Source of the DNA: Myxococcales bacterium
GTDB taxonomy: Bacteria > Myxococcota_A > Polyangia > Polyangiales > Polyangiaceae
Assembly (NCBI GenBank): GCA_016712525.1
Contig: JADJQX010000006.1
Location: 744,001 to 808,000, forward strand
Direction of reading: 5' to 3'
Length of the DNA: 64,000 bases
In this document: piece after piece, positions 8,747 through 15,891 of the stretch
How the letters are laid out: each line of letters opens with the position of its first letter
Position numbering within the stretch: the first letter of the stretch is position 1
The notes under the pieces: generated by a model
What the model saw: only the letters and a program-made list of their open reading frames with translations
Told to the model about the DNA's origin: nothing
Databases searched by the model: none
Program-made: the position numbers and the translations under genes

Positions 8747-9748
8747 TCAGCTTCGGTCGGGGCGGCGGCCGGGGACGAGCGTAGGCGTGCTCGTCCGTTC
8801 GCTCGGGGCAGGCATGCGCACGCCGAGGGGAGCCGCGCCGCCGGTCGGCTCGAGGCCGATCGGGCTCGTCTGCGATACGGGGCCACCGAGCGCGCCGAGG
8901 GAGGCGAGCATCGTCTTCGACGCGGAGGCGCTCGCCGTGCGCGCGAGCAGCAGCAAGGGGCCGTCCCGCCACACGAACGTGCCATCGCCGTTCGTACCGA
9001 AGAGCGCCGTGGCCTCGTGGTACGGCCCGATACGCTGCCCGAGAAGCACGAGCGAGCTCGCGAGCTCCGAGAGAACGGCGAGGTCGGACGCGGAATGACC
9101 ACATTCTCCGACACTCGCCACCAACCACCGTTCGCCGCCGAGCTCGGCGTTGAATGCCATCCCCGACGCGCTCTCCCCGCACGCGCGCTCGAGCACGGCG
9201 GTGGCCCGCGCGACCGCCTCGGGCGAGAACCTCCGCGCGGCGGCGAGCAGGAGATCACAGGCGGAAAACCGAAACTTCGGATCGTAGCTCCGCTTTCGGG
9301 GTGCGAACGTCAGGTCTCCGGCGAGGTGCGCGAAGCCGAGCAGGGCCTCCCACGTGTGCTCGCGGAGGGCTGCACGAAACGCGTCTGCCGTGAGGTGCCC
9401 GCGCTCGACCAACACCTCGCCGAGAGGCGCGCCCGTCTGCTGGCAGTGCCGGAAGGTGGCCTCGAGCTCGCTGCGACCGAGCGAGCCTCGTCGGAGGAGG
9501 CGCTCGGTGAGCGTGCGCCCCGAACCGACCTCGGCCGCCCAACAGATCTCTCCGGCTTCGACGTAGATGGTGCCGATGCGAGCGGAGGCTCCGCATACGT
9601 CCACCTCGCCCGTTTGCCCACCCGCGATGCTCTCGACGTGCTCGAGGAGCCGAGCCACGAGAGACGAGCCATTTCGCGCCACACCGACGCTCGGCGGAGG
9701 CGCTTCGTCGACCTCGACGCGATCGTCCGGCTCCCCAGGATGTGTCAT
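8747..9748 (-). CDS. PATAN/DUF4388-like regulatory protein
   Basis: 333 residues. Residues 30-75 include GEVDVCGASARIGTIYVEAG and the WAAE motif, resembling the effector-type PATAN/DUF4388 domain found with response regulators and roadblock proteins in deltaproteobacteria. A helical segment (GAPLGEVLVERGHLTADAFR) and a second Phe-rich beta part follow. The C-terminal 150 residues are of unknown type, ending in a Pro/Thr-rich tail. A roadblock-like gene lies about 100 bp upstream on the same strand, so the pair could act together in a GTPase-type or polarity-signalling pathway (inference). Confidence 0.62.
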   Translation of the reverse strand: MTHPGEPDDRVEVDEAPPPSVGVARNGSSLVARLLEHVESIAGGQTGEVDVCGASARIGTIYVEAGEICWAAEVGSGRTLTERLLRRGSLGRSELEATFRHCQQTGAPLGEVLVERGHLTADAFRAALREHTWEALLGFAHLAGDLTFAPRKRSYDPKFRFSACDLLLAAARRFSPEAVARATAVLERACGESASGMAFNAELGGERWLVASVGECGHSASDLAVLSELASSLVLLGQRIGPYHEATALFGTNGDGTFVWRDGPLLLLARTASASASKTMLASLGALGGPVSQTSPIGLEPTGGAAPLGVRMPAPSERTSTPTLVPGRRPDRS

Positions 9749-9850
9749 GGCTCGCCCCTCACGGTCGCCTCCCCCACGAGGGCGAAACTCTCCCTCGCGC
9801 CTCTCATGATGGGCGTGTTCTCCCGACCTCGCAAGTGCCGCGCGGCGCAG

Positions 9851-10291
9851 CTACGTGGTGGAGCCGCGCTCGAAGGGATCACGCGTGGTGGCTTCGAGCG
9901 CGGCGGCCGCTGCCCGCGCGTGGCCGAGGGCGACGTCGGCCTCGACGCTCGCGCGGCAGACGAACACGACGGCGCGCTTTCGCCTTGTTTTCAAGCGGAT
10001 GACGAGGTGCACGTGCTCTCGTGCCGTGACGACGATCTCCTCGGTGGGCGACGGCGCGCGCTCGTGTCGGCCCCGGTCGAAGACGGACTCGGCCGCCGCG
10101 AGCGCGGCGCTCCGCAGGAGCTCGGTGGTCGATGCAGCGACCAGTGCGGCCCCTCCGTGCGCGATGGGATCCGACGCTCGCAACCCCAACAAGGCTCCCG
10201 TCGTCGCGTCGACGTAGCTCACCGCGACACACTCGGGGACCTCCGCTTCGGCGGCCGCTAGTGCTTGGTCGAGCTCCACGTTCCCCCCCAT
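9851..10291 (-). CDS. Roadblock/LC7-like small regulatory protein
   Basis: 146 residues with the alpha/beta pattern of roadblock/LC7 domains: an opening helix, strand VAVSYVDATTGALLGLR, a helix rich in Ala, then strands EEIVVTAREHVHLVIRL and RAVVFVCRAS, and a final helix. Roadblock proteins act as GAP or scaffold partners of small GTPases such as MglA in myxobacteria. No GTPase gene is present in this window. It lies upstream of the PATAN-like gene in the same direction. Confidence 0.6.
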   Translation of the reverse strand: MGGNVELDQALAAAEAEVPECVAVSYVDATTGALLGLRASDPIAHGGAALVAASTTELLRSAALAAAESVFDRGRHERAPSPTEEIVVTAREHVHLVIRLKTRRKRAVVFVCRASVEADVALGHARAAAAALEATTRDPFERGSTT

Positions 10292-10375
10292 GCTTCCCTT
10301 GATGGCTTCGAGCGTACCTTCGCTCGTGCAGACGACACAAGCGAAGGTACCTCGGGCGCTCGACGTGATGCCGCG

Positions 10376-11578
10376 TCAGTCGGCCAAGGCTGCGACGAGA
10401 GTGTCGATGTCCTTCTCGGCCACGCCACACAACGCGACGCGCAGCGTGCCCTTCCCGGGAACGACGAAGACCCCTTTTTCGCGCATACGAGCGGCGCGCG
10501 CCTCGGCGTCGTCGGCGAACACGGTGACGAAGAAACCCCCGTCGTAGCGCGGATAGCGGAGCTTGCCTTTGGCCTTGGCGTTGAACGCGGCCACGCGGGC
10601 CCGCAGGTTCTCTTTGAGCGCGTTTCGCTCGGCATCGCACGCGGCCTTCAGCGCCGGATCGGTGAGGAGCTTGGTGACGGCGTAGAGCCCGCCGCGGTTG
10701 CAGTTCGACCACGTGCCGCGGCACGAGTAGGTGAGCGCCGCCTCGACACGCGCGCGCTCGACGGGATCGGGCTCGCAGGCCACGAGCGCGCCGACGCGGA
10801 GGCCGTAGTGCGTGAACGATTTCGACGCGCTCCACGCGAAGAGGAGCCCACATTTCCCGAGCAGCGGCGCGAGGAACCGCATGAACGCGCGGGGCTCGCC
10901 GTCGGCGAAGGTGAAGTACGCCATGTCGCTGAGGAGCGTCACGGGAGCCTTCTCGGCGTGGCGCGCGAGCACCGCCGCGACCTTCTCCCACTCCTCCATG
11001 CTCATCGAGTACCCGGTCGGGTTGTGGCATGGGTCGTTCAAGAAAATCAGCGCGCGCCCTTGTTTTGCGAGCTGCGCGCCGAGGGCGGCGTCGAGCGCGG
11101 TGACGTCGAGGCCTCCGCCGTCGTCGAACATGCGGAACGTCTCGATGCCGCGGTCACCCTCGTCGGCGAGGGTCTGGTACGGGCCCCAGTAGTACGAGGT
11201 CGTGAGGAGCTTCTGCCCGGGCTCGAGGAAGTTGGCGATCGCGTGGCGGAGCGCGCCCGTGCCACCTGGCGTCGCGACGCCGCACGCGGCGGCCGCGAGC
11301 TCGGGCGTGAGCGAGAAGAGATCGTCGATCACCGCGCGCACGAACTCGGGCGTGCCGGCGATCGGGGCGTAGGCGGCCCACTCGGCGTCGGGCACCTCGT
11401 GGATGGCGCGTGCGGTCGAGGGCAGGATCGCGAGCCGACCCGCGTCGTCGAGCAGGGCGCCGACGGTCGCGTTGACGATGGCCTCCCCCTTCGACTTTCG
11501 AGCAGTGGCCTCGCGGTTCAGCGCGAAGATGGGGTCGTCGGAGGGGCGAGCGGTTCGAGCGGGGACGAGGCGCGACAT
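10376..11578 (-). CDS. Aspartate/aromatic-amino-acid aminotransferase (PLP fold type I)
   Basis: 400 residues. PLP-enzyme landmarks: NDPCHNPTGYSMS (conserved Asn-Pro-x-Gly), Asp-Met-Ala-Tyr in LLSDMAYFTF, the Schiff-base lysine in FAWSASKSFTHYGLRVGAL, and the carboxylate-binding arginine near the C terminus in LRVALCG. The Ser-Lys-Ser/x-Arg context and CRGTWSNCNRGG resemble dimeric aromatic/aspartate aminotransferases. It probably transaminates tyrosine, phenylalanine or aspartate with 2-oxoglutarate. A pterin dehydratase and HmgA elsewhere in the window would fit aromatic amino-acid breakdown. Confidence 0.85.
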   Translation of the reverse strand: MSRLVPARTARPSDDPIFALNREATARKSKGEAIVNATVGALLDDAGRLAILPSTARAIHEVPDAEWAAYAPIAGTPEFVRAVIDDLFSLTPELAAAACGVATPGGTGALRHAIANFLEPGQKLLTTSYYWGPYQTLADEGDRGIETFRMFDDGGGLDVTALDAALGAQLAKQGRALIFLNDPCHNPTGYSMSMEEWEKVAAVLARHAEKAPVTLLSDMAYFTFADGEPRAFMRFLAPLLGKCGLLFAWSASKSFTHYGLRVGALVACEPDPVERARVEAALTYSCRGTWSNCNRGGLYAVTKLLTDPALKAACDAERNALKENLRARVAAFNAKAKGKLRYPRYDGGFFVTVFADDAEARAARMREKGVFVVPGKGTLRVALCGVAEKDIDTLVAALAD

Positions 11579-11664
11579 GGGGTCCTTCTATAGGAAATTT
11601 CTCGCGCGGATGCTGCCCTTCCGTGCTGTCACGAGGGCGCTTCTGAGGTACTTTGAATGGCGCT

Positions 11665-13224
11665 ATGCGTCGATCTCCGTTCCTCCTGGCGCTCCTCGGG
11701 GCCCTCGTGTCCTCCGCATGCGGTCCGACCGTCTTCAAGGGCCCCACGGGGCCCGAAACGGGCGCGCAGGGGCCGAAGGGCCCGACTGCGGCGGTGGTCA
11801 ACGCGGTCGAGATGCCCTTCGCGGTGCACACACGCAGCCGCAACGGCATCACGCGGCTTCACGCACAGCTCGGCCAGGGCGATTTCGTCTCGTCCGGGGT
11901 GATGGTCGCGAGCACCTCGGACCTCACCAAGCCGCTCGCGAAGATCGAGGACGCGAGCGAGATCCTGGCCGTGGGCGGCACGCCGGACGACTTCTATACC
12001 TTCTCGGCGACGACGATCGGCAACTCGGTGCGCCGGGTGAAAGGGGGCACGGTGGGCCCCTCGAACCGCGCGAGTGGGGCAGAGACCTACGTGTCGGTGG
12101 CGGTCTCCGAACAAGGCGCGTACGTGCTCGTCGGGAACAAGTCGGCGCCACAGCCGTACGCCAAGGCTCGGCTCGACATCGTCGCCACCGAGGCGAAACC
12201 CTCGGGCCTGTCTCTCGCGCCGCAATACTGTTGGGACACGGTCGGCGCGCGGAGCGGCGAGGTCATCGTCGCGGGGCGTGCGTGCCGTGAAGCCGACGGT
12301 CGCGTCGTGGTGCAACGGTTCTCGGGCGGCGCGAAGACCGGCACGCTCGACACGCTCCCGTTCACTCTCCCCAAGGACGCCAAGGTCAAGGCGGTGCACC
12401 TCCATACGCAGAAGACCGGGGTCTTCGTGACCGCGACCATCTCGGCGGCCGGAGGTGAGCGCCCGTACGCCGCGAAGTGGGACGGGAAGTCCTGGACGGC
12501 GATCGACATACCGGAGCAGTTCGCGGAGATCCTCTCGTTCTCGGAGGGGATCGACGGCGCTCTCTTCGTCGTCGAGACCCAGCTCGCGGCCCGCACGGCG
12601 CAGGTCTGGAGGCGTGAGCCCAAAGGGGCATGGCGGCCCGTGCCCCTGCCGAAGCTCCGCGAAGAGTCGCACTACGTGTACTCGAAGATCGCCGGAAAAT
12701 ACGTCCTCCAGAAGCCTCCGCAGTTCGTCCCGCTCACCGTGTCGGCGCGATCGGTCGACGAGGTCTGGGTCGCGGCCTCGATCGAGGACGGCGACGATCT
12801 CCTCCACTCGCTCTTGCACAAGAGCGCCGCGCCGACGTTCGTCGAGTGGCCCGACATCCCACGGCCCGCGCCCCCGCCGCTCGCCGAGTGCCACGCGAGC
12901 TACTTCCTCGCGCTCGGGCCCGTCCCCCCGCAGCACGGGAGCTACCAAGAGGTGCGGCGTCTCCTCGCGGGTCATCACGAGGTCGAAGGGCTCACGTTGC
13001 TCGAGACGGTGCAGGGGGGGAGGCACGTCTACGGGGTGCACCACACGAGCCGCGAGTCGGTGCAGCGCGTGCAGGAGCTCTTGGCGAAGGGGAACATCAA
13101 AGGCGAGCTCCGGTGCGAGACGCCCGCGGCCACGCGCCTCGTCGGGTTCAAGCTCTCCACGGGCGAGCTCGGGATCGAAGAGGGCCCCGAGACGCCGGCC
13201 CAGCCCGACTCCCACGAAGACTGA
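11665..13224 (+). CDS. Large lipoprotein of unknown function with short collagen-like stretch
   Basis: 519 residues from the ATG at 11665 (MRRSPFLL); the frame extends four codons upstream. A type II signal peptide ends in the lipobox SSAC with the lipidated Cys near residue 19. It is followed by a short Gly-x-y run (GPTGPETGAQGPKGPT) like a mini collagen segment. The body has repeating beta-rich segments (DFYTFSATTIGNSV, GEVIVAGRACREADGRVVV, GVFVTATISAAGGERPYAAK) suggestive of a propeller, then a separate C-terminal domain of about 100 residues. It is expected at the periplasmic or outer face of a membrane. I do not recognise a specific family. Confidence 0.8.
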   Translation: MRRSPFLLALLGALVSSACGPTVFKGPTGPETGAQGPKGPTAAVVNAVEMPFAVHTRSRNGITRLHAQLGQGDFVSSGVMVASTSDLTKPLAKIEDASEILAVGGTPDDFYTFSATTIGNSVRRVKGGTVGPSNRASGAETYVSVAVSEQGAYVLVGNKSAPQPYAKARLDIVATEAKPSGLSLAPQYCWDTVGARSGEVIVAGRACREADGRVVVQRFSGGAKTGTLDTLPFTLPKDAKVKAVHLHTQKTGVFVTATISAAGGERPYAAKWDGKSWTAIDIPEQFAEILSFSEGIDGALFVVETQLAARTAQVWRREPKGAWRPVPLPKLREESHYVYSKIAGKYVLQKPPQFVPLTVSARSVDEVWVAASIEDGDDLLHSLLHKSAAPTFVEWPDIPRPAPPPLAECHASYFLALGPVPPQHGSYQEVRRLLAGHHEVEGLTLLETVQGGRHVYGVHHTSRESVQRVQELLAKGNIKGELRCETPAATRLVGFKLSTGELGIEEGPETPAQPDSHED

Positions 13225-13391
13225 GGGGCGTCCGCGCGCAAGCGAAACCGACCTGAAGCGGGTCGTTTTGCCATTCTGTCATGGCCCGGGCGCGCGCTGT
13301 CGGTCCCGTGCCACGTTGGCGTGCGTGGGGTTCGGAGCCGCCGATTCTACGAGGGTTTTCGGGTGGCACGGGCTATGCTGAAGGCCGCCCG

Positions 13392-14594
13392 ATGCCTCGA
13401 TTTCGCACCCTTCCTGCGTGCCTCGCGCTGCTCGGCGTCCTCCTCGCCGCGGGCGCCGCTCAGGCACAGTCCGTCACGATCAGCAACAAGCAGTCTCTCC
13501 TCCGCCTCACCCCGGACGGAAAGACCGTGACCAAACGCCAGATCAACCCCGAGGCCATCAACTACGCCGACTGCCTGGCGAACCAGGTGCTCGAGATCAA
13601 CTACGTGACGTCGGGCGGCGACGCGAACAAGACGCTCGAGGTCTGGGCCGGGCAGCAGGACTGCAAGCCCATCGCAGCGCGCACGGGGACGACCCAGCAG
13701 TGCTGGCGCCCGTTCGGCAACCTCACGATCGCGCAGACCGGCACGATTCGCATCCCCGTCCGCAACATCATCAAGAGGAGCACGGGCACGAACGTGATCG
13801 ACGCGACGGGCGATCCTTCCGTGTGCTCCGGGATCGCGCTGTCGACCTTCAGCCTTTATTTCATGTGGTTCCAGGGCACCGGGACGGACCCGATCGGTAC
13901 CACCGATCAGGTCGACATCCAGGTGAAGACGCAGGGCCCCGCCGCGCTCACGGGCCTCCAGGTGCTCCCCGGCAACACGCGCCTCATCGTCACGTTCGAC
14001 GCCGTCGGCGAGGCCGGGGTCACCGACCAGCGTGGTGTACGCGTCTACTGCGACGACCGCCCGACGTCCTCGACGACGACCACCCGAGAGGTCGAGGTCT
14101 GCCCCGACGCCAGCGCCTCGCTCGACGCCGGAGAGGACGCCGAGCCGGTCGACGCCGCCTGCACCAAGCGCACCGAGACCGTATCCACGGGGAGCGCGCA
14201 GTGCAGCTCGTCGGTGCTCGTCCCGTCGCAGTCCGACGGCGGGGCCCCGGTCCTCCCGGACGCGAAGTACCTCTGCGCCGAGCTCGGGGGGAACACCGGC
14301 AGTCGCGTGGTCGTCGAGACCGCGTTCGATTCCAAGCTCCGGAACGACACGAAGTACGCGGTCTCGGTGGCCGCCGTCGACTCGTTCGACAACGTGGGGA
14401 CGTTGTCGACTCCTCAGTGCGCGACGCCCGGGCAGACCACGGACTTTTGGGACATTTACCGGAGCTCCGGGGGCCAAGCCGGGGGATGCTCGGCCGAGGG
14501 CTCGTCCGAGGGGAGCCTCGCCGCCGCGGTGCCCTTCGTGGCCGCGCTCGGGGCCATGATGCGTCGTCGTTCGAAGAAGAAGGTGGTGTCGTGA
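13392..14594 (+). CDS. Secreted protein with MYXO-CTERM sorting tail
   Basis: 400 residues from the ATG at 13392. The signal peptide ends ...LLAAGAAQAQ. The middle contains a fibronectin-III-like strand pattern (ALTGLQVLPGNTRLIVTFDA) and many cysteines. The C terminus has the tripartite MYXO-CTERM arrangement: GGCSAEGSSEG, then a hydrophobic helix (AAAVPFVAALGAMM), then Arg-Arg-Arg and lysines. Such tails are the sorting signal processed by myxosortase-type intramembrane proteases for surface anchoring in Myxococcota. The stop codon overlaps the start of the next gene (TGATG). The pair resembles the adjacent MXAN_2561/MXAN_2562 families of Myxococcus, a resemblance recalled rather than searched. 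Confidence 0.85.
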   Translation: MPRFRTLPACLALLGVLLAAGAAQAQSVTISNKQSLLRLTPDGKTVTKRQINPEAINYADCLANQVLEINYVTSGGDANKTLEVWAGQQDCKPIAARTGTTQQCWRPFGNLTIAQTGTIRIPVRNIIKRSTGTNVIDATGDPSVCSGIALSTFSLYFMWFQGTGTDPIGTTDQVDIQVKTQGPAALTGLQVLPGNTRLIVTFDAVGEAGVTDQRGVRVYCDDRPTSSTTTTREVEVCPDASASLDAGEDAEPVDAACTKRTETVSTGSAQCSSSVLVPSQSDGGAPVLPDAKYLCAELGGNTGSRVVVETAFDSKLRNDTKYAVSVAAVDSFDNVGTLSTPQCATPGQTTDFWDIYRSSGGQAGGCSAEGSSEGSLAAAVPFVAALGAMMRRRSKKKVVS

Positions 14595-15364
14595 TGAGGC
14601 CGTCGCGCCTTTGTTTCGTGCTTGCCGGTGTCCTGGCCGCGGCCCCGTGCGTGCTCGTAAGTCCCGAAGCTTGCGCCGAGTCGTCCCTCACGCGGCACTC
14701 GAAATACGAGAGCCCGCAGCGGTTCGCCGCCGAGGTTCGGTTCTCCCCGTACGTCCCGCAGATCGACAGCGAGCCGGGCCTCACGGGGAAGCCCTACGAG
14801 TCGACGTTCGGCACGATGCCTCGCCTCATGTTCGCGGGGGAGCTCGACTGGCAAGCCTTTCGTATCCCGCACCTCGGCTCGATCGGACCTGGCCTCGGGT
14901 TCGGCTACACGAACATGAGCGACACGGCCCGCCTGCTCCGGGACAACAGCCCCTCGGGGGACGAGACCTCCCTCGACATCTGGCAGTCCTACGCGGTCGC
15001 CGTGCTTCGTGCCGACGTGCTCTGGCGCGACTTCGGCGTGCCGATCGTCCCCTACGGAAAGGCCGGCCTCGGTCTCGGGCTCTGGCGCGCGGCGAACACG
15101 GGCGGTACGGCCGAGTACCAAACCGGCGCGGGGCCCGTCTCCGGGAAGGGGTACTCGTTCGGGACCCACTTCGCGCTCGGCGCGGCGCTCGCGCTGAACT
15201 TCATCGACCGCGGCGCCGCCGTGAACCTCGACCAGTCGGTGGGGATCAACAACACGTACTTCTACGCCGAGTACTACTTCAGCACGCTCAACGGGATCGC
15301 CCAGTCGAACGCGCTGCGGGTCGGGGCGAACACGTGGGCCATGGGCCTCGCGTTCGAGTTTTGA
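14594..15364 (+). CDS. Outer-membrane beta-barrel protein
   Basis: 256 residues. The signal peptide ends ...SPEACAES. The rest is built of alternating aromatic/hydrophobic strands with Gly-rich turns (GSIGPGLGFGYTNMS, VPYGKAGLGLGLWR, GTHFALGAALALNF). It ends in FEF, the terminal aromatic signature for BAM-dependent insertion. Its ATG overlaps the TGA of the MYXO-CTERM gene by one base, so translation is coupled, and the two proteins probably function together at the cell surface. Confidence 0.85.
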   Translation: MRPSRLCFVLAGVLAAAPCVLVSPEACAESSLTRHSKYESPQRFAAEVRFSPYVPQIDSEPGLTGKPYESTFGTMPRLMFAGELDWQAFRIPHLGSIGPGLGFGYTNMSDTARLLRDNSPSGDETSLDIWQSYAVAVLRADVLWRDFGVPIVPYGKAGLGLGLWRAANTGGTAEYQTGAGPVSGKGYSFGTHFALGAALALNFIDRGAAVNLDQSVGINNTYFYAEYYFSTLNGIAQSNALRVGANTWAMGLAFEF

Positions 15365-15379
15365 TGTTTCGTAAAACTC
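15356..15379. terminator. Perfect 7-bp inverted repeat at the end of the beta-barrel gene
   Basis: GAGTTTT at 15356-15362 pairs with AAAACTC at 15373-15379 around a 10-nt loop, overlapping the stop codon. It is a weak, A/T-rich stem in a very GC-rich region, without a following T-tract. It may act as a 3' end signal. Confidence 0.3.
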
Positions 15380-15413
15380 AATAGTTACGGTGCTTTGATG
15401 GCGCCTTTGCGGC

Positions 15414-15887
15414 TCACGAGCGCCCCTGGGGAAAGAGGGCGTTCAGGAGCAAGAGCGCCACGCTCGCGACGTAGGTGCTGAGCCCCAGGATCACGAACGT
15501 GAGCGCGCGGCCGTAGGCCAAGGTCTTCCTATCGCGGTTCTCGAGGGCGTAGAGCACGGCGTCGCGGGGCGGGCAGGGGGCAATCTGCGTGGTCCAGCGC
15601 ACCACCAAGATCCCGCCGATGCAGAGCGCCGCGCCGACGAGCACGAGGACGAGGCCCGCGACGATGAGCACCGCCGCGGCCACGCTCGTCTTGGCGATGT
15701 TGGCGCCGCTGAAGCCCGTCACCGTGATGGTGATGCCGGTGAGCGAGAGGAGCGTCTGCGCGCGGGCCGCGAGGCTCTGGAGCTGCCCGTCGACGAGCGC
15801 GAGCACGCGGGTCGCGTCTCCCTCGTAGAGAGCGAGCAGGTGCTCCGTCTCTTCTTCGCGTGTCCGCGCGGGCCGGGCGACTCCCAT
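15414..15887 (-). CDS. Small multi-TM membrane protein (weakly Pycsar-effector/DUF5706-like)
   Basis: 157 residues. A soluble N-terminal helix of about 40 residues ends in ALVDGQLQSLAARAQTLLSL. Two hydrophobic segments follow close together (ITITVTGFSGANIAKTSVAA and VLIVAGLVLVLVGAALCIGG), then a loop and a third helix (FVILGLSTYVASVALLLLNA). The Asp-x-Gln/Lys-x-x-x-Leu-x-x-helix followed by a hairpin of TM helices is reminiscent of TM effectors of pyrimidine-cyclase (Pycsar) systems, but the match is by eye and weak. It starts 4 bp after the stop of the cNMP-like gene, so the two are almost certainly co-transcribed. Confidence 0.7.
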   Translation of the reverse strand: MGVARPARTREEETEHLLALYEGDATRVLALVDGQLQSLAARAQTLLSLTGITITVTGFSGANIAKTSVAAAVLIVAGLVLVLVGAALCIGGILVVRWTTQIAPCPPRDAVLYALENRDRKTLAYGRALTFVILGLSTYVASVALLLLNALFPQGRS

Positions 15888-15891
15888 GGGC

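Noticed and set aside
15414..15887. Naming the small membrane protein as a Pycsar effector
   Set aside because: The resemblance is by eye only and no pyrimidine cyclase is nearby, so it is kept as a hypothesis in the findings.
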